Shown: one piece after another, positions 46,629-57,399 of the stretch
Position numbering within the stretch: position 1 is the first letter of the stretch
Layout: each line of letters starts with the position of its first letter
Assembly: GCA_951213105.1 (NCBI GenBank)
Contig: OX578146.1
Span: 110,690,195 to 110,754,194, forward strand
DNA length: 64,000 nucleotides
Direction: 5' to 3'
Source: Amaurobius ferox
Taxonomy: Eukaryota > Arthropoda > Arachnida > Araneae > Amaurobiidae
Notes under the pieces: model-generated
Seen by the model: only the letters and a program-made list of their open reading frames with translations
The model's database searches: none
What the model was told of the DNA's origin: nothing
Program-made: the position numbers and the translations under genes

Positions 46629-47222
46629 TCGACTTTCCCATACCAGAATGCATTTTCAAGTAGCTTTTTTTTTGCAAAATTTGCAAGAAAAAATTGAAAA
46701 ATCTGTGTTGTTGTTTGCAAGTATAGCATGTGACCCTTCATTTCGAATGGTTTGAAAAAATCTTTTGATTGAAACTAAAGTTTAGCAGTGTACCCCCTTG
46801 GTAGGAGTATCGTGCCCCCCCCCCCCCATTTCAAGGGGTTCTAATGATGTCACGAACACAAAATTATAGTGAAGCTATTTTTCACAACAATGATAGAAAT
46901 TTAATGAGCTATGAATTATCCTTTTTATGCGTAATTATGTCAAATGTTGTCCTATGCTGCCATGTTAAGAACATGTAAAATTTCGAAATTTTCGCTTGAA
47001 TTTCAAGAAATTCCAACTAATTTTAGATTTTTCGTCGACAAAGCCAGATAGAAAGTTTCGCGAAAGTCCATTAATATTTCTGGCAGCTATCGTGTAATCA
47101 AGAAATCGACCATAGACACCGTAATCTATGTCCTAAAACATATATTGGCATCAAAATTTCGAAATCGAAAATTTTTTTGAAGAAAATACCTTTTCTATAC
47201 TACATTCTATAGTATGAAAATG
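46629..47222 (-). repeat. F2 family copy, minus orientation
   Basis: Shares aaacatatattggcatcaaa, agaaatcgaccatagaca and a terminal gactttcccatac block with the F2 copies at 18811 and 54150. Contains a C run at 46816-46828. Confidence 0.6.
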
Positions 47223-47267
47223 TAAAAATAAGTTAGCTACCAAAATGAAGCTGAACTACCAAAATGA

Positions 47268-47513
47268 CAGTGGCGGCTCGTGTATAGGCACTGTGGCACT
47301 GCGGGAATGACAGTTCTCTCTCTCCCTCGCAGCCTCGCTTGCAGCTTCCTATGTGCGCATGCGCTGAACAGTCAAACACCGCTCTCCCTCGCAGCCTCAC
47401 GTGCAGTTTCCTATGTGCGCATGCGCACATAGGAAGCTGCAAGCGAGGCTGCGAGGGAAAGAGAGCATTGTCGTTCCCGCAGTGCCACAGTGCCTATACA
47501 CGAGCCGCCACTG
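47268..47513. mobile_element. hAT-type MITE
   Basis: A 246-bp element starting cagtggcggctcgtgtatag and ending in its complement. The inverted ends are about 97 bp and nearly identical. The flanking 8-bp direct repeat caaaatga (47260-47267 and 47514-47521) fits hAT target duplication. Inside, part of the arm occurs a third time (ctccctcgcagcctcacgtg...), around the palindromic gtgcgcatgcgcac. It is GC-rich against an AT-rich intron and lies 160 bp from V-ATPase exon 3. Confidence 0.95.
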
Positions 47514-47672
47514 CAAAATGACTTTTTATATCTTTATGTTCTTCAGTAAGTGTGAAACATTCCGACCGGTGTCAAATAGATCGGGATCGGATTCATTTTG
47601 CTTCGAATTGCAACTTGTAGTGCGTTCCAGGTGTAACTGTAAACTTTTTGAAAGACTGTGAAGGAGCCTTAC

Positions 47673-47907
47673 CATCAAGTCATCCCGAAGCTCCGGGTCC
47701 TTGATGTTCCGGGAATTTGTCTTCATTATCTCGATGTACTTGTATAACTTGCACTGGATCATGACGATGGAGTTATGATTTCTCATGCCTTCCTCTCGTG
47801 GTTTCTCCAGCAAGTTACGAAACGTGGCAACGATAATCCTCGGCAGCTTCACGATCTCAGAAGGCGCGCTCTCCAGAAGCTCAATCAGCAGGGGAATAGT
47901 TGAAAAC
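47673..47907 (-). CDS. ATP6V1H: V-type ATPase subunit H, third exon in view
   Basis: A 235-bp exon with acceptor attgcag at 47909-47908 and donor ATG|GTAAGG (47672-47667). It enters in phase 2, completing a Gln codon, then reads FSTIPLLIELLE, VKLPRIIVATFRNLLEKP and IVMIQCKLYKYIE. This is the helical repeat region that joins the N-terminal and C-terminal domains of subunit H. The frame leaves in phase 0 into the last exon (DDLM|MIEDVL). The open frame past the donor is intron. Confidence 0.95.
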
Positions 47908-48369
47908 CTGCAATGCAAGTATATTCCATGAAACCAAAAATGGTGTAGCTATGACTGAAGTAAAATTTTTACGGGAATGCGTCTTTTAAATCGGAACATT
48001 ACCGGGAGGCATGCACGAAGAGTCGAAAGCTACGAAAATGGGTGATAATATTTCGTTTTATAATTTCAAAGCTGAAAGCAACATCCAAACGATAAATACA
48101 GCGGCGAGTAGACAAAGAATTTACTTTTCTGAAGTGATCTTCGGACTGGGCGCGCAACCGCAGAAAGCGCTTGGGAGGGGGTCGCCAAAATGGACCTTCG
48201 GGCCTGTATAACCTCGAATTGCGTCGAGTGAGGACTGCGAAAGTGGTGTCATTGGAAAGCTAATGAACGAAGCTCGAATTGATATTGGGCAACAATCATC
48301 GATGAGAACTTTGTGAAAAGTGAGCTACAAGTTGGTGAAGAGTGAAAATTTTCATAATGTGGTCAAAAT
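47908..48369. other. V-ATPase H intron 2 start
   Basis: Less AT-rich from about 48000 (66-codon plus-strand frame 48011-48211, no recognised domain). It may already belong to the Helitron-derived DNA that follows. Confidence 0.4.
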
Positions 48370-48960
48370 TGCATGCGAAAGCTCAACAGAAATACAAGAA
48401 ATGCATATGAGACGAAAGAACAGCTCATAAGGAACAAAGGGAGCCCAAGAAGTTAAATGCAGCACAACAGAGAGAGTATAGACAACGAAAGATAGCCGAG
48501 CGTAAGTCCTAGTCCGACAGATTGCAAGCCACTGAAGATCGAAATCAACAACAAAATGAAAATGGAAGATGCTCTAGTCGGAGATATCTGCGTCGTCGAT
48601 GTAACTTTGCACGGACGATCTAGATTCATACTCGGTTGTTTCTACATTTATCCCAATGTCTCAATGGAGCACTGAATTCTTAATGTTCTAAGTGCTCTGA
48701 AAATATACAGAAAGAATAAAGAAACTCGTGCCCTCAATGGAAGTAGGCACCTAAGTTCCGATCATACTCAGTGGAGACTTTAACGTCGACGTAACTACGA
48801 GGAATTCACTTCATGAGCAGAGAATTCAACTTAACCTAAGTACTAACCGCATCATCCACTACGCTTAGAAACACTTACATTCACCAGAAATCTAGATGTA
48901 TCTTGCATGCCTTTCGTTTTATATTGTAGCTACTACAGGCCTTTAATTAATAAAATAATG
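48370..48960 (+). pseudogene. Decayed Helentron-type protein, endonuclease part
   Basis: Plus-strand fragments: NAAQQREYRQRKIAER (48455-48500), a charged coil typical of Helitron N-terminal regions; VVDVTLHGRSRFILGCFYI and YPNVSMEH near 48590-48670; VPIILSGDFNVDVTT near 48755-48795. The last is the GDFN motif of endonuclease/exonuclease/phosphatase-fold nucleases. A tail resembling DVSCMPFVLYCSYYRPL is near 48895-48945. Several stops and frameshifts. The helicase that normally lies between the first and second parts is absent, so there is a large internal deletion. Confidence 0.65.
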
Positions 48961-49039
48961 CTTAAATATTGGCAATAAACAATCATTCAAACTTCCCTAG
49001 TAGCATTTAATAATGGTTTAATATTGGAGCAATACTGAA

Positions 49040-49300
49040 TAACTTGGCATTACATTGGAAATATTTCCAATGTAATCTTAATATTGGGGTTACATTGGCC
49101 CCCAATATTGGCTAATATTTTCATTACAATATTACGCCAATATTGGTGTTACATTGGAAATATTGGCGCAATATTTTCCCGATATTTTAAGCCAATGTTG
49201 GGACAATTCCTTCAAAATGTCCACTTCTTCATATTGGTCCAATATTGGAGTCAATGTTGGAGTCAATATTGGAGCCAATATTGGGCTAATATTGGATTGC
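49040..49300. repeat. Cluster of ccaatattgg-type motifs
   Basis: The 8-mer aatattgg or its complement ccaatatt recurs roughly every 10-20 bp over ~260 bp (for example caatattggcgcaatatttt, ggagtcaatgttggagtcaa). The core is palindromic, so both strands carry it. Two overlapping plus-strand frames stay open because of the repeat. Confidence 0.85.
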
Positions 49301-50382
49301 TACTACAGTTACTCTGTCTACTTCATTCCGAAATCCAAAATCAGGGTCGAGTATTCACGCCTAAAACTTGCGACTTCTATCCCCGACAAAACCTACACCA
49401 ATTTTTTAGTGTGGCCCCTTATGTGATATTTTTACGTTTTTTGTGAGGACCCTATAACGAAGTCATGGACATAGGGCGTATGTCTTTCTCAAAGAGTTTT
49501 GAATCTTTGACAACGGCAGATTTACAGCTTTGGAGGCCCTACGGAACCCTTCTTAATGACCTTATTGTTTTTATATCAAAATTTGTATTTTGCAATGACT
49601 TCATATAGTTGTGTGACATCGCGATTGTGTGTCCCATTTTGACAGTGACTCATTTTGAACACACTTTTCAGAAGGGTTTTGGAGAATACTTGCAAAAAAC
49701 TGGGCTTTGAGTGGACGCGTATGCGAACTGTGAAAGATTTCAAATTAAAACTTAACAAATAATTATGAAATATAATAATTATAATAATAATAATTATGAA
49801 AAATATAAATGCAATTAATTTATTTCTTTTACAGTGAACAAGTGATGTATGACATTCACCGCACAATGCTTTTAAAGTGGAATTGTACATTTAGCGGTTT
49901 TCGGATGGCAACAAGTAAATCTACTCGCAAAAAGCCTGGCTTCAATGGACTCGCGTATATGAAGTACGCGAACTGTGAAAGATTTCAAATTAAAACTTAA
50001 TGATTATGGAAGTAGAAGTATAAAAATGAATTTCAGTATTTGAGAATCCTAATACAAAAAAGCATATAAGTTTATAGAATTTGAATATTGAATTATATAA
50101 ATTAGCATACAGGAAAACAATGAACTCAAAGTAACACATTTAAATTACAAAATCGTATTTTATATACAGGAGCGAATTTAAACCACAATGTATGCAAGTG
50201 CACTCGCTTTGATTAACCATTTAAAAATTGTTGTTTACTTGTTATTTGTACGAAACGTAGTGAGCATGCTCGGCTTAAAAGTGGGTGTTTCAGCTTGTTC
50301 TACAAACATGAACAAAACACTTACTACTTCCACTCATAATTACGAAGCTTTATTTAGAAAATAATATATATATATATATATA
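49301..50382. other. Intron DNA with one dispersed direct repeat
   Basis: About 70 bp ending in cgaactgtgaaagatttcaa then attaaaacttaa occurs at 49690-49757 and again at 49927-49999. The rest is AT-rich with no gene. Confidence 0.6.
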
Positions 50383-52151
50383 CCGGGTGGTCAGAATTAA
50401 AACACCCCTACTCTGAGCTCTCTGTACATCGAACTACTCAGTGTAAAGGCTCCAAAATTGTTGAACCTACTATTCAAGACATGGGGAAAGGGATTACGCG
50501 AAAAAAATAGTTCCAGAATCACCGATAGGTGGCGCTGTACAACAAAAAATATGCTGAAAAGACACAAAATACACATTTGTAACACATTTTATTCGAACGT
50601 ATCAAACATTCATATCACAAGGACCTTATCGATGCAGGGAATGCTGCTCAATATGGTTCCCTTCTTCAAGATGTAAAATCTGCAGTCTGTGGATAGCTTG
50701 TTCAACTGCGGATCGTAATTGGTCAATTGAGATGCTTCTCACATGCAGAGTGATACTGTCTTTCAAATCTGCCAAGGTTACCAGACGTCCTCGATAAACA
50801 AGACTTTTTAAGTATCCCCACATCCAAAAATCACAGGGATTAAGATCTGGAGAACGAGATGACCAGGTTGTCGGAAACGCACGACTAATTACTCTACCAT
50901 TCGTAAAATGTTGCCGAAGAAACTGCTATACACAGAGTCCAATGTGTGGAGGCGCTCCATCTTGCATTAAGGTAATTGAATCAAGACATTGGAGCTGCTG
51001 CAGTTGGGGTACAACAAAATTTTCGAGCACGCTTTTGTACCTCCTGGCCGTCACGGCGCATGTCACAGGGCCATTGGGAGTAGCCTCTTCGAAAAAGGAA
51101 GGTCCAAGAATGAATGTGGCTGTGAATCCACACCAGACTCTAACTTTTGGTGAGTGAAGTGGAAACTCTTGGAAGGTACGAGGGTTTTCCGTGTCCCAAA
51201 TGCGACAGTTATGGGTGTTGACTGTTCCACTTAGATGGAAATGCGCTTCATCGCTCCATAGAATCTGCCATGACCACGATGCAACCACTTCAACTCTAGC
51301 CAGAAATGTCAATACAAAGGTCAGTCGCTTCTCCCTGTCGATGGTCAGCAAGTGGTGATTGTGACTAATTTTGCACGGTAAAAAGTGCACTATGTTTCTC
51401 AGTACGTTCCGCAATGTGCTGCAGGGAACACCCAAGTGTCGTGACACTCCACGTGCACTACTACAGCCTATAACGTTATCCATTGATTGTTTAACAATAG
51501 CGGTGGCAACATCGTCAACGACATCTGAACCAGTCGATTTGCGTCCTCGACCCGGCTGAACTCCAAAATGTCCAGTTTTCTCGAATCGAGCGATCATTCT
51601 CCTGAGAGCTTGTGGAAGTAATGGTCCTTTGTGCAAATTCTTAAGTGGACGAAACTCTCGAAGTGCAGCTGCAGCATGTCCTTTGTTTTCATAAAACAGC
51701 TTCACAAGCAAAGCGCGTTCTGGCAGTCTGACAGCCATCGCTGATAAGAATGAAAATTTCCCAGTTTTATCCCTTTTTATGCCCAGAACATAGTAGCTGC
51801 AAACCAAGGGTTTATGAAAATTTTTTTGCTTACAGTGCGAAATTGCAGTTACAATGACAGTTTAAGTTTCTTCACTTTTTTGTCTTCTTTTTTTTTCATA
51901 TCAGCAAAAGAAATTAAAAAGGAAAAATTCCATATCGCATGTGTTATTTTTTTTGTGATTATTTTGGGTCTTTTCAGCATATTTTCAGTTGTACAGCGCC
52001 ACCTATCGGTGTTTCTGGAACTATTTTTTTTTTTGCGTAATCCCTTTCCCCTTGTCTTGAATAGTAGGTTCAACAATTTTAGAGCCTTTACACTGAGTAG
52101 TTCGATGAATAGAGAGCTCAGAGTAGGGGTGTTTTAATTCTGACCACTCGA
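50383..52151 (-). mobile_element. Complete mariner-type transposon with ~190-bp inverted ends
   Basis: TIRs at about 50383-50573 and 51961-52151 match almost throughout (ggtggtcagaattaaaacac at the tips; gtacagcgccacctatcggt inside). TA dinucleotides flank both ends. The transposase lies between them on the minus strand. TIRs of this length are unusual for mariner, and their similarity argues for a fairly young insertion into V-ATPase intron 2. Confidence 0.9.
50626..51738 (-). pseudogene. Mariner-type transposase with one premature stop
   Basis: From ATG at 51738 the frame runs about 370 codons to the stop at 50626, broken only by TAG at 50928-50926. Residues 1-60 (LPERALLVKLFYENKG, RRMIARFEKTG) form the first helix-turn-helix DNA-binding region. 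Catalytic blocks are ILWSDEAHFHLSG (first Asp), LMQDGAPPHIG (second Asp, just before the stop) and RSPDLNPCDFWMWGYLK (third Asp). I count 37 residues between the second and third Asp, that is DD37D. It cuts and pastes its own DNA at TA sites. As it stands the protein would lack the third Asp and be inactive. Confidence 0.9.
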
Positions 52152-52329
52152 TATATATATTAAAGACTATGCTTTCCTTTTGCCTTATTAGATGATAACT
52201 GATTGGACGATATTAGCATCTAGTAAAAATTTTCTAAGCAGTATTGTATTTTCAAACTTTTCAGCCATAAGAATTTTATGTCCTTCTTTCTAACTCGTAG
52301 TTAATATTGTATTTATATGTTCTCATTCA

Positions 52330-52750
52330 GAGACAAGATCTCCTGAAAATTCACAAAAAGTTTTAAATTTCAAAAACTTTGAAATTTAATCGAAATTTTA
52401 TATTTTCTTAATATGGCAGCATGGGACAAAAGGTTTACATAATTATGCATAAAAAGGAATTATTTATCATTTACTGAGCACGGAACTTCACAGTTTCAAC
52501 CATTGTAATGAAAATATTTATGTTCGTGTGGACATTAGCCTCCTGGAAGGAACAAGTAACCGTCCAGAGAATTGAAAACCCAGGCCACTCCACTCACCCT
52601 AGGGTACGAGCAGCTGTTTTGAGAAGCTGGACCTCCCCGAGGGTGTATATTGTCAAACATGGTATCAATCGAAATATTTTTTCAAGCCCTATAAAACGAA
52701 GGACTTGAAAAAGAGTGTGGCTCATCTTGACTGTCTCACAGCAGAATCCA
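52330..52750 (+). repeat. F2 family, partial copy
   Basis: Shares acataattatgcataaaaag, tggtatcaatcgaaatattt and agagtgtggctcatcttgac with the other F2 copies. It runs straight into the inverted R1 copy. Confidence 0.6.
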
Positions 52751-52754
52751 TTTT

Positions 52755-54065
52755 TAACACTTTACCACATAGTTGAAAAGTGTTTATGACTTTGTTCATT
52801 CCGTCTGTCTATCTGTCTGTTAGCACGATAGCTGCCGTAAAAATGACTTCATCAAAATGAAATTTTAGTATGTTATTCAGACGGTCTGTGAGACCTATCG
52901 GAATATAAATGAATAAAATCACCCAATTAGTTTTGGATTGAAACCTGGTTGAAGAAATGAAATATATTGAACCCTATAGGACCTAATTTTTCAAACATTT
53001 TTTAAGCGAATTTAAAATTCACAAATTGCTTCGAACATTTTACGAAATATTCAAATTATCTCATAAAATATATAATAAAGTTTCAGCAAAATATATTCAG
53101 TAGTTTTTTTTTTAAAAATTAAAATAATAATTACATCATTTATAGGAAGAGATCATGTGACCATTAAATGCAGAGATCACGTGACCCACTTCAAAATAAA
53201 ATATGGTATATATCTTGTGTCAAAATCGTGTAAGTTCTTTTTAATTCATATTTTGTGTTGTAAGCGTTCTAAAATCGCTTTATTTTTGCTTAAATTCTGT
53301 GCATACTGAAACAACGCAATTACAACATATTTGAGTTTAAATGATCATCAAACTTTGATTATTTCTACAACGAAGCCTAATTTTCACTTATGGAGAACGT
53401 AAACATCAAAAGATGTAGAATGAGTTGTATAAGAATTGATGCATTTCTTTAACGCAAAATTATTTAGCTCATGGAGTTTACTAGCTGATATGAATGAAAC
53501 ATTCATTGACTTTACATAGAGTACCAGACGATTTTTTCGATGAAGTTTTAAGCATAGAGTTACATTACTTGTACCTCCATGGTTTTAAGTTTTAAATAAA
53601 ATAAATTATTATAGTATTGTGATGAATGAAAGGAATGGAAAAACGTTCGATGAAGTTTTAAGCATAGAATTTAATTACTTGTATCTCCATGGTCTTTTAA
53701 ATAAAATAAAATTTTTAAATAAAATAAATTATTATAGTTTTGTGATGAATGAAATGAATGGGAAAATGTTTATGAATGAAATGAATGGGAAAATGTTTAT
53801 GAATGAAATGAATGGGAAAATGTTTATGAATGAAATGCTGCTTTTATAGAGAGAGCCAGGCGTGTTATATTTCGATGACGTTATTTGAATAAAGTTCATT
53901 TGTTTTCGATGAAGTTTTCAAATATAATAAATTATTGTAGTATTATGATAATTTTAAAAATATTTCCGAGGAATGTATCGCATTTTAGAGATGTTTATAT
54001 AAAATTGCATTGGAGTTGGAAAGTGTTTCATAATAAATGCTTTATGCATGATTGATCTTTCTTGT
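52755..54065 (-). repeat. Dispersed repeat family R1, copy 3 (inverted)
   Basis: Complement of copies 1 and 2 from aacacttta...gaaaagtgttt to gattgatctttcttgt. It contains a local tandem array at 53745-53840 (tgaatgaaatgaatgggaaa plus atgtttatgaa, about 3.5 copies) and a duplicated segment at 53625-53750. These give a spurious ORF. Confidence 0.8.
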
Positions 54066-54099
54066 TAAGTACCTTGTGATTTTTTTTTTCCAAATTTTG

Positions 54100-54103
<4 letters not shown>

Positions 54104-54141
<38 letters not shown>
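54104..54141. repeat. (TA)n microsatellite
   Basis: 38 bp of TA between R1 copy 3 and an F2 copy. Confidence 0.95.
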
Positions 54142-54148
<7 letters not shown>

Positions 54149-54149
54149 A

Positions 54150-54778
54150 TCTGTATAGTTTCTCCAAATGATCACAATTGTAGTATGTTACTCTTTATTG
54201 AAAAATATTTTGATTGATACCAAGTTTGACAATATACACCCTCGGGGAGGTAGCTTGCTCCTTTGAGAGAGTTAAACACGCCACAAATACAAAAATTGCA
54301 TCGAGGTTTATTTTTCATTACAATGATTGAAACTGTTAAGTTTCGTGATAATTGAGTCATAAATAACCCTTTTTATGTATAATTATGTCAAATTTTGCCC
54401 CATGCTGCCATGTTAAGGAAATATAACATTTCGAATATATTTCGAAGTTTTTGCCATTTAAAAACTTTTTGTGAATTTGTACGAGAAAATATAAAATTTC
54501 GAAGTTTTGGCTCGAATTTAAAAAAACCCATCTATTTAGTTATGGAATTTTCGTTGACAAAGCCGAAGGTACAGTTTCGTGAAAATTCCTTAACATTTAT
54601 GACAGCCATCAGGTACACAAGAAATCGAACTTAGACAGCAGACAGACACCACTCTAGAAATAGTTAATCCAGGAGGTCCAAAAACATATATTGACACCAA
54701 AATTTCAAAATCGAAAATTTTCGGGAAAACAATACTTTATCTATCCATATTCTATAGTAGGAGAAAGTAAAAATAATT
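54150..54778 (-). repeat. F2 family copy, minus orientation
   Basis: Matches the copy at 46629-47222 in the same direction (aaacatatattgacaccaaa, aagaaatcgaacttagacag, tctatagtaggagaaagt). Its left end is cut off at the TA run. Confidence 0.6.
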
Positions 54779-55479
54779 TTAATTTCAAACAATAATTGTA
54801 TAATGTACAATCTTCAGGACTTTAATTTGATATGTCGTTTGAACCTTAATGTCACAAATTAGCCGAAACTTCGAATGCACAAAATGTTTTAAAAATTTCT
54901 ACCTCAAGCATGCTTGAGGTAGAATTATTTAGCCCTTCAGGGCTAACTTAAATACATTATGTAAGCTATAACCGGATCTTTACTCTGTTCTCTATTCATA
55001 TAGCTCCATTATGCTTATATTAACTATATATGGTTTCCACAGTAACAAAATTCACTATAATTCACTATATTCACAATTCGAACATAATAGCTCATTGTTT
55101 ATTATATGCGAATTGGAATAACTCATAGTTTATTATATCCCATTAACTTTAAATATATAGAAATTCGCTCATTTGAACTCAAACTATTGGCTTATAAATC
55201 TTTTTCCCGTTTTCAGTTAGTAATAGTGTTTAGCGTTTTGACTTTCAATTATTAATCGTGTTTAATGTTTGGAGCAATTTAATGTTTTAATGATGTTTTA
55301 ATTAGCGATTTAATGATTTAATGTTTGGTTCCCTTGTACCTATCTTCCGTCAAGTTAGTTTTCTAATGGTTAAAGTAATGGTAGTTTTTTAATGGTTAAA
55401 GTATAGAAGAGGAAATCGAAGTGAAATTGGAATTATTAATTCGTCAGTGTGTAAGGCTTTACACCCTTTCAGAACTCAC
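54779..55479. other. Intron DNA with a perfect 28-bp palindrome
   Basis: AT-rich. The palindrome at 54897-54924 is centred on gcatgc (ctacctcaagca|tgcttgaggtag). Simple duplications of aatgttttaatg type lie at 55260-55330. No coding frame. Confidence 0.6.
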
Positions 55480-55985
55480 TGGTTCAAACTCTCAGCCACT
55501 TTGGAGTTAAACGATGATATCCACAAGCAGAAAACAAGCTGGTACTGAGCCTGTGGTTTAATTCCGCCGCATAGAATTCGGATAATTCTGAATATCCCAT
55601 TGAGCTGCATGAAGGCTATCCTGTAATCGTCAACTTTCAGCAGCATTTGAAGGCATCGGGTCACGGACAAAATGTAGATGTTGTCTCGCTTGAGTTCGTT
55701 CTTCAACCAGGCCAGGAAGAACCTGAGGTCTGATATGTTTGGCTTACCGCAGTTCTTGCTGATTAATTTGGAAATGATCCGACCTGACATATTCTTTACG
55801 AAGGCGTCCGAACAAGACAGAAGGTCTAGAAAGGCCTTCCAGGGTTCCGTCTGTTCCGGATTGAAACGCGTTATACGCGACATGTCCTCCCACAGCATAT
55901 CGTCAATAAGGACTAGGAACTTCTGAATCTCCTCCACTATGCAGACACGCTGGACGACGTGCACCAGCGTCTTGAAAGCTTCATC
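55480..55985 (-). CDS. ATP6V1H: V-type ATPase subunit H, second exon in view
   Basis: A 506-bp exon with acceptor ctctag at 55987-55986 and donor CA|GTGAGT (55479-55474). It enters in phase 0 (DEAFKTLVHVVQ) and leaves in phase 2. It encodes most of the N-terminal helical-repeat domain of subunit H: MLWEDMSRITRF, PWKAFLDLLSC, RIISKLISKNCGK, TRCLQMLLKVDDYR and AQYQLVFCLWISSFNSKV. The last block is strongly conserved among subunit H proteins. In yeast and animals this domain contacts the V1 peripheral stalk. The frame to 55476 beyond the donor is intron. Confidence 0.95.
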
Positions 55986-56211
55986 CTAGAGAAAAAGATA
56001 TGTCGAACTTCGTAACTAGTAGAAACATTTTATAATTTGCTTAATTAGATCTCGAAGAAATCGAAATTTTAGTTTAGTCGACATTATTTTCTATGAAGAA
56101 AATTGATCATTCCAGTTAGAAGTTACACTGTAAAACATTTGCAAGCATGTTACTGTAAGTTTCAGGCAAATCAGCTGTCCGTAATGGGGAGTAAAGTTTC
56201 TTATAATTATG

Positions 56212-56262
<51 letters not shown>

Positions 56263-56301
56263 CATTATATATATATAAAATTCATTATATATATAATATT
56301 C

Positions 56302-56379
<78 letters not shown>

Positions 56380-57390
56380 AAAGGTGAGAATATAATATAT
56401 AAAAATGGAAAAAGTGAATGAATATAAAAGTGTTTTTGCGCAAAGCAGCATAAAGCACCAATTATAATATAAAAGGATAAAAAGAAAAGGAAGGCAACGT
56501 AAAGTGCTTACAAAATGGAACAACGCAAAGTGCTTAGAAAATGAATAACATAAACTTTGGGATACTAGCATGAGCCATTCTTTATATTGTACGTTTTTCA
56601 AATAAATTTAAAAAAATACATGAAACTAAAACTGTGCTAACTACCGTGAAATATGTTCCCATTCCATCTACAATATTATGTGACAACGGTGTTAGCATCA
56701 TTCTGGTAGGTTTCATTCACGGGACACTGTTTTGCAATAGTTTTGCATTTTGACATCAAACAATTCGTCAAATGTAATTTATTAGTTTGTCTGTCTGTCT
56801 GTAATACTTGTCGATAAATTAACAAAATATCGTCAACTTGACATTTTATTTAAAATATTGCCGAATTGGCAAAAATGACACTACATTAATAAAAATGATG
56901 CCAAATTGATGAATATTCAATCCGATTGATGTTTATTCATATCCGATGCAACAGCGAGAATTTTTCAAAGATGAACCAGATATAGAGAATAAAATTGCCC
57001 CCCCCCTTCTCTCTGGAGAAAATTTGAGATTTTGGAATTTTTTGTTTAGTTTCATTATTCGAGCCATCTGTATACCAAATTGCCAGTTTCTACACCATCT
57101 AGGAGACATATATACATATTGTGGTGAACAGTATTATATATGATTTATTATATGAAATTATGATATTTTATTATAATATTAAATAATATTTTTAAATTAT
57201 AATAGTTTATTATAATATTAAATTATATTTTTAAATTGTAATATTTTATTTAGTAGCATGAAAGGTATAAAAAATAATATCTACAAACAACATTTTTACA
57301 AATAACGCATTAAGCTTTTTTATGAAAGGGATTTAGGTGGCGATATTGTGAGAATATATTAGAGATCAGTTAATTACCAAAAAGTTAATA
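55986..57390. other. V-ATPase H intron 1 in view, first half
   Basis: Holds a large TA microsatellite (56213-56374) interrupted by ataaaattcat units, flanked at about 56445 by gcgcaaagcagca, a motif also seen beside the TA run at the right window edge. A degenerate ttggcgac-type module lies near 56740-56940. Otherwise AT-rich, with a C run at 57000. Confidence 0.6.
56213..56374. repeat. Large interrupted (TA)n microsatellite
   Basis: Three TA blocks separated by aaaattcat / aatattcat. Open frames of alternating Ile/Tyr on both strands are artefacts. Confidence 0.95.
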
Positions 57391-57399
57391 GTTATTGGC

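Noticed and set aside
49084..49446. 120-codon ORF rich in NIGANIG-like peptides
   Set aside because: Produced by the aatattgg motif cluster.
53619..53849. 76-codon ORF with repeated MNEMNGKMF
   Set aside because: It comes from a short tandem repeat inside the inverted R1 copy; other R1 copies have no such frame.
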